Notes: generated from the sequence alone by a model not told the origin. A stretch of 23,724 nucleotides of DNA from CBDCWQ01 sp965223435 (GCA_965223435.1 CBDCWQ010000005.1:1-23724), one strand, 5' to 3'; counted from the first letter of the stretch, positions 8,201 through 15,195 are shown. Numbers and translations: made by a program.

Positions 8201-10051
8201 AATCTGTCCGTCTTTGGTCCACACGGTGAACGCGTTTGAAGCCAGCATGCGCCGGACTCTCCGAAATGAATGAGGCACAGTTCGATACGCTTCGTAGTCT
8301 TGGTGCTTTTCCCGAAGGAGAAGCGCACTGTCGTCCAGACAAAACGTGTCGTTCTGGTTGAGGTCGGCTTGTGCGGTTCCCGTTACGGCTCGCTTATGGG
8401 TGCAGCGCTCGATCTTGGAGAGACCGCCTAGGCCCCAGCCGACGCCCAAGTGGCCATGGCCACGGTTGCTTCGATAGTTGAGATTGAGCTGTGGCTCCAC
8501 GCCCTGTCGGCCAGGGGGTACCACAATGGGTATGGTGTAGTTCGAGGCCCCGAGTGAATCGACCTGAAAGGCACCACGGGTCACACCGACGCCATTCCTC
8601 AAGACGTCTCGGTCCTCGATGCGGTTTGCGTCCGCTCGAGGGCTGTCAACGGAACGGAGATCGGGAAAGGGAGGGGGTTCTGATGCGAAGTTCTTAATCT
8701 GTACTCTCGGCGGGAGGTCTCGGATCCCGCTCACAGCCCCCTCGATATCTGATGCGACCCATGAATTGAGTTCGGTCTGAGGGACGCCCGCTCTCCTTTC
8801 AAAATAGCTGTCCTCCACCTTGAGCGAGAACGTGTTGGCCATATGCTCGTCGGTCATCCAGGCGACTTGATCATCGTCGATGGCAGAGCGCTTTGTTGAT
8901 CCCAAAAATTGGCTTCTGACAATGACATTACCCCAGGATAGAGAGGTGCGGTGAGGAGGCGCCCAAATCGTGTACACAAATTGGTAGATCCCTCGTGGGC
9001 TGCGCCTGAAAATATTGGTATCAAACCAATTGTTCCGAGATCCTCGATGCGCTGAATCGTATCCGATTCGAACCGAACATTCGGATGCGGACCCGAATTG
9101 GTTGTAGGCGAAGAAGTTGTCTTTTCCTCCGTAGAGTTCAATGTTGTGGCTGCTCAACCCATTGAAAACATTCCCCATGATGCGGTTTCTATGGGCCGAC
9201 TGCAATACGACGCCCCCATTGTAGACATTGAACCTAAAAAGGGTCACTTCATGAGTTTGGATCTCAATATGGCCGATGCGGCTTGCGGGGAAGCCGTCCT
9301 TATCCAGCGCGCCCTGAAGAAAAAGTCCTTCTTTGTTGATGTAGAGGTTTTCGTCGTAGAGGCCTGGTGCAACGAAAATCATATCTCGAGGTGACGCTGC
9401 GTTGATCGCTGCTTGGACCGAGCGATAGGGATGAGTCTTGGTTCCGTCCTCGATCTCGGTGCCGTTCAGGTCGACATACCAGTCCTTCTTGGGGCCGACA
9501 TTGAACTCCACGTATTCGGGCGGGGAGTCCCGTCCGCACCGGAACCATTCGGTTTGAATAAAACCACCTGTGCACCGGCCTGGACCAGAGGGGAAATCAT
9601 GACCCAGAACGCCAACCTTATAGTGGGCCAAATCCTCTGTTTCGTAGGTTTTGTCGTCGACTTCAATCTTGTCGATGCGAATAGCCTGGTCGCTCCTGCC
9701 GCCGTATCCTTCGCGGATGATTTCCAGGCGTATGGACTGTACGTCGAGATGGGTATTATGCTGGTATTCAAGCCGTTCGAATACGCGGTTGTTCGGATCG
9801 CCCGTGATTCCACTGAAGAGTGTCACGCGCGAACCATTGATCCGTAGGCCAAGGTGTGCGCAGAAGCGGCTTTGGGGGTCGCCCGCGGCGTGAATGACCA
9901 CCTTCGTAGGAGGCTTTGTGGTCAGTGCTGCCTCCTCGAGTGTTTGCGCTTCGAGCCGACCTCCGCCGGGCGTAGCCGCAAATGCTACGAGGACTAGTGC
10001 TTGGCGACCTCTATGGCGGAGCGAGGTCCTTCTTTTTCGGGTTCCCATCAT
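2207..10051 (-). CDS. exported Rhs/SpvB-FG-GAP polymorphic toxin with REase-fold (Tox-REase-5-like) C-terminus
   Basis: This 2,614-aa protein resembles the B and C parts of Tc toxins fused in one chain: a shell that encloses and delivers a C-terminal nuclease. ATG codons at 10051 and 10048 follow GGAGAGG (10056-10062). Order of parts: basic, weakly hydrophobic signal peptide (1-36, cleavage near LEA/QT); a carbohydrate-binding-like beta-sandwich (about 45-150); a right-handed beta-helix of the DUF1565 type (about 190-450); an SpvB domain (from about 490, GAFQVDSLGA); seven FG-GAP-like D-x-N/D-G-D-G-x-x-D repeats (about 805-1140); a TcdB-middle-like region; YD repeats (about 1450-2150); an Rhs core-associated domain ending DPTGF (2306-2310), the typical self-cleavage point; a Gly/Ala-rich hydrophobic stretch; and a toxin domain with VKFDGI, QEAKGPGY (E2542) and WHFAEE. 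The FDG/EAKGPGY/Q-x-x-Q/WHFAE pattern is that of Tox-REase-5, a DNase-type fold. A Pro/Gln-rich insert interrupts the YD region near 3930-4170. Targets and export route are inferred. Confidence 0.9.
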   Translation of the reverse strand: MMGTRKRRTSLRHRGRQALVLVAFAATPGGGRLEAQTLEEAALTTKPPTKVVIHAAGDPQSRFCAHLGLRINGSRVTLFSGITGDPNNRVFERLEYQHNTHLDVQSIRLEIIREGYGGRSDQAIRIDKIEVDDKTYETEDLAHYKVGVLGHDFPSGPGRCTGGFIQTEWFRCGRDSPPEYVEFNVGPKKDWYVDLNGTEIEDGTKTHPYRSVQAAINAASPRDMIFVAPGLYDENLYINKEGLFLQGALDKDGFPASRIGHIEIQTHEVTLFRFNVYNGGVVLQSAHRNRIMGNVFNGLSSHNIELYGGKDNFFAYNQFGSASECSVRIGYDSAHRGSRNNWFDTNIFRRSPRGIYQFVYTIWAPPHRTSLSWGNVIVRSQFLGSTKRSAIDDDQVAWMTDEHMANTFSLKVEDSYFERRAGVPQTELNSWVASDIEGAVSGIRDLPPRVQIKNFASEPPPFPDLRSVDSPRADANRIEDRDVLRNGVGVTRGAFQVDSLGASNYTIPIVVPPGRQGVEPQLNLNYRSNRGHGHLGVGWGLGGLSKIERCTHKRAVTGTAQADLNQNDTFCLDDSALLLREKHQDYEAYRTVPHSFRRVRRMLASNAFTVWTKDGQILHYGSHRETRRHSSGGQAQAWFLDRIDDRFGNYIAIEYMKTIRFYEGARTETEMVPKHIFYTGNDGTGGASPLEPENYIEFVYDKLSSSMVKGFRAGERVSLERRLRGVRVYQNVYMTRNYRLGYETSPLSRRDRLKTIQECDRDGVCLAPIVLGYKQERGVEALEFDAPVPFTHPDQSILSKSEMMLADMNGDGRDDLLAAFRESNDTVFYVAYAQSPSLVGPVSANQGPFGRLIELHRLDFGGHVWRTMDFDTDGRTDLLVARTTFSEQTYYWVIPGSGAPAWKTGAQRRYYDRFGDFNGDGRVDLARNWPKRGYSYAFHDGTDQGWTTFQDIPSDIDVVNHHDLVADIDGDGASEILRYTPTSDRIWVVDFLKGTEAIWEDGPYAHWVLPYRPVLQGDVNGDGIIDLLAGKRRLKRTNYMGRPSHHNRTWLGTGPGLADGEPGTLSLSGEQNMPETTLISDFNGDGRSDLAVPFAHRDRVTIYSPSVVEEGIHWAPNILEIPGMSSKAKVMVGDFDGNGMPDILLHDNTFRVYYHRSSPPDLLTTIREGASKETYQIQYAPLSNTAVHQPGVCPKSITVTCTVGSNAQVVSDVFQDAGPGHNPTHKTYRYSGGRADLRGYGFLGFEAVEVEDHARQRVQKTTFSFETFPSEPGAGGYIYPYLGLPKNVYETTLLPHPDTGFVERYSRTIDYDLRVKHPEHRSGPNPSPFVSAFGYVYRTRQSTYLLGAKEERFDLISLSARTTTNAEVDRFGNSLLIHTQVVGGTSEEVQTTFESNEEQWILGRPIFQQITRTHEGVEETRSTTWDWNMENGALKSTTARASQPTRAVTELDRDTYGNLVGVSVSDLNGDVRTTTFEYDDVQRTFLTAEINALGHRVEREYDPASGAVLKEVGPNGEVHQASYDGFERLTEVLLPDDSRTTYHFLPPTNAEDLYQIESQTTGEPPVLTQYDRLERPHTTTYVDFNDRKLHTKTAYDRLGRIHGQTLPTTEGETAPFDAYEYDALDRPIRFLRSDGTVWNWRYDIGLGGLRNASGTSVRTIDPRGHITTTYRNSLGQIERVVDELGHPTTYNYAPFGDLKKVTDTVGAAVQIETSHGFRTALIDPDLGTHRYTYNAFGEVTSHVDGDGRTTRLEYDVLGRRTKMIDREGGVTTWSFDNAPNGMGRLGRTKSPDEHERIFFYDEAGRIETERTIVDEETFDLSYRYDEAGRIDEVHYPPSSDGEAFAAKYNYHNGILRSVSEASSGFTFWTRVQTNTLGQTTRAFFGNGVETTRAYGAEGRLHRIQTTLPSAPTAFAQDRAYNYDQRDNLIGRIDHRQSMTESFTYDPMNRLVYAAFKEGTDALNPPRRVPSGTNNTIQELPWPLQEHAKDQPPLQGQEPHPQPNRLPRSTVLPTTWFQHLRSLGSSQPQTDEPPPYQSELSLEYDEAGNIQYRSDVGTYEYHPKTHAIRTIRPLNGPHVDYQYDGNGNTLRSLKHQLEYTPFNKVRKVTTQEQTASFEYDAAFSRVKKQTDSATTTYVGGLFFQRRPSESAAEAKNTPTETNHYFIFADGRAVAELQTHHFENPPDPELSPQGRSILYLHDDHLGSVDVLTNDDGDIAEERSYDAFGLPRSPHWRPGPQKTPKTIRPAGFTGHEDDVELGLINMQGRIYDPAVGRFTTPDPFVQAPFFSQSLNRYAYAFNNPVTLTDPTGFTTSGSNTPQNNDFVSRLQFDVRIVVGGPTGPADAFVPDSMVKPIAFPVADSITHPLWSAPMVNTASFFAGFTTGAATGAAMGFAFTAVAVASAPAAIALGVGLAGVAAYGLATGGAAEIVNTGTRIINGQGTSSDFFAAGNLIGGIVGGLAATSAPATAATRNITNAALRTAGQRLGRLRAATRTVNGSWVRAAESMSARAAAYQARFGRVGEVFRVNGVKFDGIVNGVLQEAKGPGYATFVRNGAFQPWFRGADALVSQAQRQIAAADGAPIQWHFAEEIAANATRALFNREGITGIQVLFTP

Positions 10052-10199
10052 GTTTCCTCTCCGCCTGCGTGTCGGCGCGTTGGAGCACAGAGCCAACTCG
10101 TACAGGCTGTCGTGCTATTACGATCTTTTTGCCGTATGACGACCCCGGCCCGCATTGCCCGCGACATGGTCTACAAATCCCCTTCAGTTTTTGCTTCAT

Positions 10200-10277
10200 C
10201 CCTGAGAGGCCCTCGTGCTCTCAGACAAAAGCGGACGATGGCTATCGTCTTTTCTCAGGGTGCGTATGCGCCCTGAG
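10200..10277. repeat. cluster of CCCTGAG/CTCAGGG inverted repeats
   Basis: Three stem-loops lie in 78 bases: CTGAGAG/CTCTCAG (10202-10208 with 10218-10224); GACGAT/ATCGTC with flanking A and T runs (10234-10239 with 10244-10249); and CTCAGGG/CCCTGAG (10254-10260 with 10271-10277). The middle hairpin, flanked by AAAA and TTTT, could terminate transcription in both directions. The repeated CCCTGAG motif could also be an operator upstream of rhs. Confidence 0.5.
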
Positions 10278-10285
10278 TTTTGCAC

Positions 10286-10299
10286 AAAACATATGTTTT
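10286..10299. promoter_or_regulatory. 14-bp perfect palindrome upstream of rhs
   Basis: AAAACATATGTTTT is a perfect palindrome in an AT-rich patch about 235 bases upstream of the rhs start. Its form suits a dimeric regulator site; no regulator is identified. Confidence 0.35.
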
Positions 10300-10998
10300 A
10301 CTTTCCGGCCGACGAAACTTCAATGCCGCGCGTATTCCTGCATATTGAGTAATCAGGTTATTGATGAGAAAACCTTGCGCCGTCGCGGCGAGTCGCGGTT
10401 TGTTACTCAAGTTCTTCACGATTTTCAGTTACGATCGCTGCATGGCCTCTGCCTCAAGTTGTCGTCATTCCGGATGTTTTATTGTCGGACTCAGTGATTG
10501 AGTACGTGGGCCCTCATGCTTCCGTTTCTGCGGGGAGAAACTATCGATAATCTTTCCGCAGCATTCGATAGTGACGCAAATCGACTATCCCTAAGGACAG
10601 TAGGTTTGGGCCTGTGGGTGTACGTCAGGGCTTCTTGCCTCGCCTGGGCTCGCGACACAAAGCTCATCCCCTTATCTTGCGGGCACTCTCAGCAAATCGG
10701 CTCGGCGATGTCAAAAGAGGAGGCGGGGTAGGATGTCTGAAAATCATTGCGTTCGTGGCCTGTATCAATCCTCAGAAGCACGGCACATCGATTTCGTCAT
10801 GCTCTCACGGATCTTCTCTTGCAATCGCAGATCCGGACTCAGTAGACGAAGAGCGATTCGTAACTCTTGGAGCGGATGCACTCGAGAAGGCACTCACTGC
10901 AGTGTATGTATGGCGCGACGAGCTTCGAATGCCACTTGACGGGGCGCGACCCGTCTGGAAGCGTGAGGCCCTCGTCCTTGATAGATTTGGAGTTTGTC

Positions 10999-11508
10999 AT
11001 GAAAATATTAAGCACTTTGTCGTATGCATCGCTTGGGTTCATCGCCGGTATTGCTTATGTGATCGCTTGCGGCGCTTCTGATGGTGGCGGCAGCCAAAGA
11101 AGACAAAACCCGGGGCTTCCTGCAGCCATGGCGCAGGCTAGTAACGGAAAGACCGGAGCACGAGCTGTTCTCCTGCTCAGAAGAGACATCGACTACGAAC
11201 GGTGCGACTTCACTCTAAATGATTCGATACATCGTAGTCTCTGCTGCCCCAGCGGCTTCACACAAGTTGGAGTCAGCACCCGTGGCGGAAGTAGGCATGC
11301 TGTATGCCTGGAAAACCAGCGAAGCGGCAGAGCAATTCTCGAACTCGACTACAATACACACAACGAGCCGTGCTCTACTAACTTGGATGAATCCGATGGG
11401 CGCGAACGCTGCTGTCCTGACGATTTCACCTTCGTGGGGCTCACAGAGAAAGGCGCTGATGAAGATAATGGGCCGGAAGACCACGTCGTATGCCTGGAAA
11501 ACATCTGA
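10999..11508 (+). CDS. small cysteine-rich lipoprotein with duplicated domain
   Basis: This 169-aa protein of unknown function begins with a lipoprotein signal (MKILSTLSYASLGFIAGIAY then VIAC, acylated Cys 24), so it is probably anchored to a membrane facing the periplasm or cell surface. The ATG at 10999 follows GGAG (10989-10992) by six bases. The mature part holds two copies of one module (about 57-106 and 112-168). Each has a Cys, then about 13 residues later CCPxxFTxVG, then VCLEN. The eight cysteines (69, 82, 83, 103; 125, 138, 139, 165) are equivalently placed, suggesting two disulfide bonds per module. It is divergent from rhs and could be surface-exposed cargo. I do not recognise a named family. 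Confidence 0.8.
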   Translation: MKILSTLSYASLGFIAGIAYVIACGASDGGGSQRRQNPGLPAAMAQASNGKTGARAVLLLRRDIDYERCDFTLNDSIHRSLCCPSGFTQVGVSTRGGSRHAVCLENQRSGRAILELDYNTHNEPCSTNLDESDGRERCCPDDFTFVGLTEKGADEDNGPEDHVVCLENI

Positions 11509-11617
11509 ATGAAGTACCCGCCAGCAAATAGCTGTGGTGTCCGGAGCTGACCGAAGAGCTCCTGGATCAAAACCCTAACCCAGCACTCCGAGCACGCCCC
11601 CCGGCCTCTCGCTATAT

Positions 11618-11633
11618 TTTTATCCTGATAAAA
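11618..11633. repeat. 16-bp hairpin between lipoprotein and recombinase genes
   Basis: TTTTATC-CT-GATAAAA forms a 7-bp stem in an AT-rich stretch 35 bases before the recombinase start. It could help end lipoprotein transcription or be a site bound by the recombinase. Its 2-base centre is shorter than the 6-8 bases typical of a Xer core site. Confidence 0.4.
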
Positions 11634-11667
11634 TGAATTATCTCCCATAAACTAGTATAAGAACGGC

Positions 11668-12762
11668 GTGGCCAAGACGCAAAGAATGACAAGAACGAGC
11701 CCAGTGGGGAGAGGGAAAGAGGCAGGGTTTCCTCCGGTGCTCCTCGGGCATGGCGGTGGAGCTCAAGCGAAAGCAAGGATCGAGAACTTCTACGGGGCGG
11801 TGGGCGACATGTTCGAGGCTTGGGTGGCCCGGAGTGAGAACGCCCATACTCAGAGGGCGTACCGGCGGGACGTGATGAGCTTCGTGGAGTTTTTGGGACT
11901 GCCTTGGCCTGAGGGGGCTTGGGGGTTGCTCAAAGTCTCGGTCAAGGATGTCCGGGCCTGGCGCTCGAGGATGGTGAAGGACAGCTTTTCGCCCATGACG
12001 CTGAATCGGAGGCTGTCGTCGCTTGGCGGGTTTTATCAGTTTCTTCGGGAGGTGGCCGCTGAGGGGAGGCTTCCGATTATGGTGCAGAATCCGGCGCACC
12101 GGGACTTCATCAAAAGGCCGAGCGCTGAGCCGGTGGATGAAACCAAGGCGCTTTCGCCGGGGAATGCGCGCAAATTGATGGAACTTCCGCGAGGGGATGG
12201 CGTCTTGGAGGTTCGCGACCGGGCGATTTTGAAGTTTTACCTCTTCACCGGAGCCCGAATTGCCACGGGATGCAGGCTTCATGTCCAGGATCTCCATCTC
12301 GAAGAGGAGGATGCAACCATTCGCATTCAAGAAAAGGGGCGCGGGACCGCCAAAAGGACGATTGGCATCCATCCTGAGCTTGCGGAGGCCCTCGAGGAGT
12401 ACCTCCAGGTGGCAGAAATCGGGTCGGGGCCACTTTTTCGAGCCCGAAGGGCGCCAAGAAGCGATGAATTGGGCGCCAAAGCCATCGCGCCAAGCAGCAT
12501 GTATCGGCTCCTTTTGGGGTACTTGGAACAGCTCCCCAGAGCCAAAAAGAACGTGGAAATGACTGACGGAAGCGTCGAAAAGCGGGTGATTTATACGCCC
12601 CATTCCCTGCGGGCGACCACCGCGACCCTGCTTTTAAAGTCAGGTGTCGATATTGTGGAGGTTCAGGAACTCCTCGGACATAAGCACGTGACCACCACCC
12701 AAATCTACGACAAAAGAATCAGACATACCCGGGACAGCGCCAGTCATAAGATACCGTTTTGA
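11668..12762 (+). CDS. tyrosine recombinase (Xer/phage-integrase type)
   Basis: This 364-aa enzyme cuts and rejoins DNA at specific sites through a 3'-phosphotyrosine. The N-terminal SAM-like core-binding domain spans about 38-155 (AWVARSENAHTQRAYRRDV, then MTLNRRLSSLGGFYQFL). The catalytic domain has the full set: Arg197 (TGAR), Lys223 (QEKGRG), His312 and Arg315 (HSLR), His338 (LGHKH) and Tyr347 (IYDKR). The track-independent start choice is GTG at 11668, which has no strong ribosome binding site; ATG at 11686 is an alternative. It is longer than a typical XerC/D (about 300 aa) because of an extended N-terminus. On a small plasmid, likely jobs are resolving multimers or having integrated the cargo. 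No paired att sites were identified. Confidence 0.92.
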   Translation: MAKTQRMTRTSPVGRGKEAGFPPVLLGHGGGAQAKARIENFYGAVGDMFEAWVARSENAHTQRAYRRDVMSFVEFLGLPWPEGAWGLLKVSVKDVRAWRSRMVKDSFSPMTLNRRLSSLGGFYQFLREVAAEGRLPIMVQNPAHRDFIKRPSAEPVDETKALSPGNARKLMELPRGDGVLEVRDRAILKFYLFTGARIATGCRLHVQDLHLEEEDATIRIQEKGRGTAKRTIGIHPELAEALEEYLQVAEIGSGPLFRARRAPRSDELGAKAIAPSSMYRLLLGYLEQLPRAKKNVEMTDGSVEKRVIYTPHSLRATTATLLLKSGVDIVEVQELLGHKHVTTTQIYDKRIRHTRDSASHKIPF

Positions 12763-12778
12763 TGGGCTTCTTGACGCC

Positions 12779-12883
12779 ATGAAAACGGTGCCTCCACTTG
12801 CTGGGATGAAGAATTTAACGAAAGCAGAGACCGAAGACATCATGAAAACGATGTGGGGACCGGGATATGTGATCCAACCCTAA
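12779..12883 (+). CDS. possible small ORF, 34 aa
   Basis: A short frame (MKTVPPLAGMKNLTKAETED, ending GPGYVIQP) starts 16 bases after the recombinase stop. In the same frame it is open upstream, overlapping the recombinase end, so it might be an overlapping gene or the lost tail of a frameshifted recombinase. There is no ribosome binding site and I do not recognise it. Confidence 0.2.
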   Translation: MKTVPPLAGMKNLTKAETEDIMKTMWGPGYVIQP

Positions 12884-12920
12884 GAATCGGGCCCGCGTGT
12901 TTACTTAAGGTCTGACAGTG

Positions 12921-13895
12921 CTATTCCAGTTCCTGGGCAGCAAAAAACCGGACCCACCGGTTACCCATAATGGGGCCTAGCTCCATGCGATACTCGGTCC
13001 CAGCCGAGAAATTGTACTGATATGCGCGCCGGAATAAATTACAGGACTCAAGAAAAAGTCTGGACTGACACTCGGCCGGCACTTTCTGTCCTGTTTCGAT
13101 GTTCCGAATGACGAATTGAATATCCGGTGTACCAAGGTAAAAAGTGTACAATCCATCTATGTCTATAGTAAATGCTCTAGCTCCAGAATTATCCTCGGCG
13201 CCTTCAGAGAGGCGGAGGCCGTAAACAGTCTCCAGTAGTGGCGGGAAAGAACCAGCAGAGTTAGTGATAGGCGGCATCGGGAGCCTACGAGGCTTTATTG
13301 TGTCTGCAGCCTCGCATGCAAACTCCACCGACAAAGGGCCTTCAGGGCCGCATTCTGGCGCAGCCCTGAACGAAAGATCCACCAGCATGAACCGCACCCA
13401 GCGCTGAGGAGTAATTGGTCCGAATCTAATACTATAGACTTCTCCTGCTTCGAGCTCATAAAGAACGCCGCGTCGAAGAAGAAAACACTCATCTGTGTTC
13501 AAACGCACGGAGCACTCGGGTTCGACTGCTCTAAACCCCCTTGCGATCTCGAAAGGCACATTAGGCGTGCCTAGATACGCGATATGCGGCCCCGTAGTCG
13601 GTGCGATAAATGTAACTTGGCCTTCATTTGTAACCGGCGCCTCGACGAGATGAATTCCGTAGCCCTGTATATCCGATCGAATTCTTCGACCTGAGTCAAA
13701 AGAGAACGTACGGGAGATGATGGGCTGAGTCTCATCCCTTACTGTATCGCAGGCACGATCGAGGTTTTTAAGGACTCGCTCCTCGCACGTAAGCGCTGGA
13801 GCTTCACTAAGACCGATGGATATATTGCTGCTCTCTATTGTATTGCTTCCGCAGGCAATCATAAAACACGCCAATAGAGTGGATTGAGTTTTCAT
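12921..13895 (-). CDS. lipoprotein with tandem duplicated domain
   Basis: This 324-aa protein is of unknown function. The ATG at 13895 is chosen over one 21 bases upstream because it follows a strong AAAGGAGGGG and yields a clean lipoprotein signal (MKTQSTLLACFMIAC, Cys 15). The mature protein has two copies of a module of about 140 residues (about 36-173 and 182-321). Each starts with a C...AC pair and continues with a G-x-Y/H-x-x-YLGTP-(N/D)-(V/I)-x-F core, then EC-x-x-R-L...(E/S)C and a Y-x-(I/M)-x-(F/L)-GPI-x-x-x-RWVRF end. The beta-rich, paired-cysteine pattern suits an exported binding protein. It lies 30 bases downstream of the deacetylase-like gene on the same strand, so the two are probably co-transcribed. 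No named family recognised. Confidence 0.8.
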   Translation of the reverse strand: MKTQSTLLACFMIACGSNTIESSNISIGLSEAPALTCEERVLKNLDRACDTVRDETQPIISRTFSFDSGRRIRSDIQGYGIHLVEAPVTNEGQVTFIAPTTGPHIAYLGTPNVPFEIARGFRAVEPECSVRLNTDECFLLRRGVLYELEAGEVYSIRFGPITPQRWVRFMLVDLSFRAAPECGPEGPLSVEFACEAADTIKPRRLPMPPITNSAGSFPPLLETVYGLRLSEGAEDNSGARAFTIDIDGLYTFYLGTPDIQFVIRNIETGQKVPAECQSRLFLESCNLFRRAYQYNFSAGTEYRMELGPIMGNRWVRFFAAQELE

Positions 13896-13925
13896 AGACC
13901 CCTCCTTTGGAAACATTCAAGCATC

Positions 13926-15179
13926 CTAGAGCCCTCGCTCCCATACGTCGGGGATCGTTCTTGCAAGCACGGGCTTTTGCCCTACTGACGGACTACCAAT
14001 CTTATCAACGACATAGTCGACTAGAGCCTCAAAGTCAGCCTTTGGCCACTCGGTAGTTTCCGTATTTGCAAGGGTTTTATCGACAATATCGTGAAACGTC
14101 AGAATGAGCCAACCGCCGCTAGCAACAGCACGGTCCACCCAGCTCTCGGCTACCGCCAGCGTTATACCTCCACTGGTGCCTGTAATATACCCGGGCCGCA
14201 AGCGGTGGGGATCTGCAGGTGGCCAGGTTTCAACCGGAGAGGCCCTGTTAATCGTTCTCGCGGTGGCCAGCAGTCTGCGTGCAACCATCCGAGCTGTTGC
14301 GTTGTTCTCGCCTTGTGTGTACGCAAAATGAGCCCCGCCAGAAAAGCCGTTACGCAAGAGATAGGCTTGAGTTCGTAATAGGTCTTGAGTCATGGTGAGC
14401 TCATCCACGGTGTCCCAGTTTATCTCTGAATGCGAACAGATTGCCCAACCGTGCATTTCTTCCATTTGACGCATTTGAGCGAACGAGAGAAATCCTGCCA
14501 AATTCTCTCGGTCTCTGATCGTATAAACTGTGCCTGGAATCCCAAATCGGTTCATGTAGGGATAAGCTGTCGAATACACCGATGCCCGATTATCGTCGAA
14601 CACAAAGCAGATGGCGCAGTTAGCTGGCTGGGGTCTCCAGCCAAAACCATTGAACCATATCGTTACTGGGTTAGTGTTATTTATGTCGGTTGCACGGAGT
14701 TGCGCGCCAACGACTTGGCTTCGATCTGGACTACCCGACGTTGACGCGTCCTCAAACTTTACGGGGTACCGAACCCACAGACCATCTTGGAAGAACTTCT
14801 CGCCTTGCCCAGAATTTATTGGAAAGCGGAAAAAATCGGATGTCTCACTACCATTCGGCCCTGTAAATAGGTCGATCGACGCTTCATCTAAGTCGTCGTT
14901 GTTCGCCACTTTTGCCCAAAAAATGAACTCCCGATCGGTGAAATCTAGGCGATTTGAGGCCCAAAGAGTTGCATTACGATATTGCGACTGACCACCTGAG
15001 CCGCTGGTCACGATTTTTTTTGAACGAGAACCAATGACAAAATCCGAAGTGTCATTACTGATTGTTCCGAGAGAACCAAAACTCCAACCTGTCTCTGCTT
15101 GAAAGTCGACCAGAATCTCGGTTTGACGGCCAGAAAGAGATGTCGGGCCCATGGATTGAATGTCGAGAACTCCTGACAT
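13926..15179 (-). CDS. polysaccharide deacetylase-like (CE4/NodB) protein with N-terminal beta domain
   Basis: This 417-aa protein probably removes acetyl or similar groups from a carbohydrate, or binds one. Residues 20-180 look like a beta-sandwich (FQAETGWSFGSL, later WFNGFGWRP). Residues 188-417 match the NodB barrel: ICFVFDD (motif 1; Asp195 base, Asp196 metal), SHSEIN (motif 2), HFAYTQGENN in place of RPPxG, and LILTFHDI (His363, motif 5). In motif 2 the second metal His is replaced by Asn254, so metal binding is altered or the enzyme is weak. No signal peptide is visible, unlike its lipoprotein neighbour. The ATG at 15179 has no ribosome binding site and lies inside a hairpin; a TAG sits just upstream in frame, which limits alternatives. 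The domain layout recalls phage tail or tailspike proteins. Confidence 0.8.
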   Translation of the reverse strand: MSGVLDIQSMGPTSLSGRQTEILVDFQAETGWSFGSLGTISNDTSDFVIGSRSKKIVTSGSGGQSQYRNATLWASNRLDFTDREFIFWAKVANNDDLDEASIDLFTGPNGSETSDFFRFPINSGQGEKFFQDGLWVRYPVKFEDASTSGSPDRSQVVGAQLRATDINNTNPVTIWFNGFGWRPQPANCAICFVFDDNRASVYSTAYPYMNRFGIPGTVYTIRDRENLAGFLSFAQMRQMEEMHGWAICSHSEINWDTVDELTMTQDLLRTQAYLLRNGFSGGAHFAYTQGENNATARMVARRLLATARTINRASPVETWPPADPHRLRPGYITGTSGGITLAVAESWVDRAVASGGWLILTFHDIVDKTLANTETTEWPKADFEALVDYVVDKIGSPSVGQKPVLARTIPDVWERGL

Positions 15180-15195
15180 AGCGAAAGGCTATGTC
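15175..15195. promoter_or_regulatory. hairpin enclosing the deacetylase start codon
   Basis: GACATAGC-GAAAG-GCTATGTC is a perfect 8-bp stem with a 5-base loop. On the minus-strand transcript the AUG (15177-15179) falls in the 3' arm, so the stem would hide the start codon. This could lower translation or make it conditional. Confidence 0.5.

Larger units (their letters stand above)
10052..10998. promoter_or_regulatory. rhs / lipoprotein divergent intergenic region
   Basis: About 950 bases separate the minus-strand rhs start from the plus-strand lipoprotein gene, so promoters for both should lie here. I see a cluster of inverted repeats at 10200-10299 (listed separately) and a loose 8-bp inverted repeat ACTATCGA/TCGATAGT (10540-10547, 10565-10572). 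Several frames are open between 10498 and 11081 on the plus strand. One contains FVTLGADALEKALTAVYVWR and overlaps the lipoprotein start in another frame. It reads somewhat like protein but has no clear start, so it may be a decayed gene. Confidence 0.4.

Noticed and set aside
2263..9893. Many open frames of 60-210 codons on the plus strand opposite rhs
   Set aside because: They are shadows of the Rhs frame: no ribosome binding sites, odd composition, and the minus-strand frame carries continuous recognisable domains.
10614..11081. 155-codon plus-strand frame overlapping the lipoprotein start
   Set aside because: Part of it reads like protein, but it has no clear start and overlaps a well-supported lipoprotein signal sequence in another frame; noted only as a possible remnant.
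11618..11633. Xer/dif-type recombination site
   Set aside because: The inverted arms are separated by 2 bases rather than 6-8, and no second copy was found, so it is listed only as a hairpin.
11638..12603. 321-codon minus-strand frame opposite the recombinase
   Set aside because: The plus strand encodes a tyrosine recombinase with all catalytic residues; the antisense frame is rich in Pro/Arg/His, as expected of a shadow.
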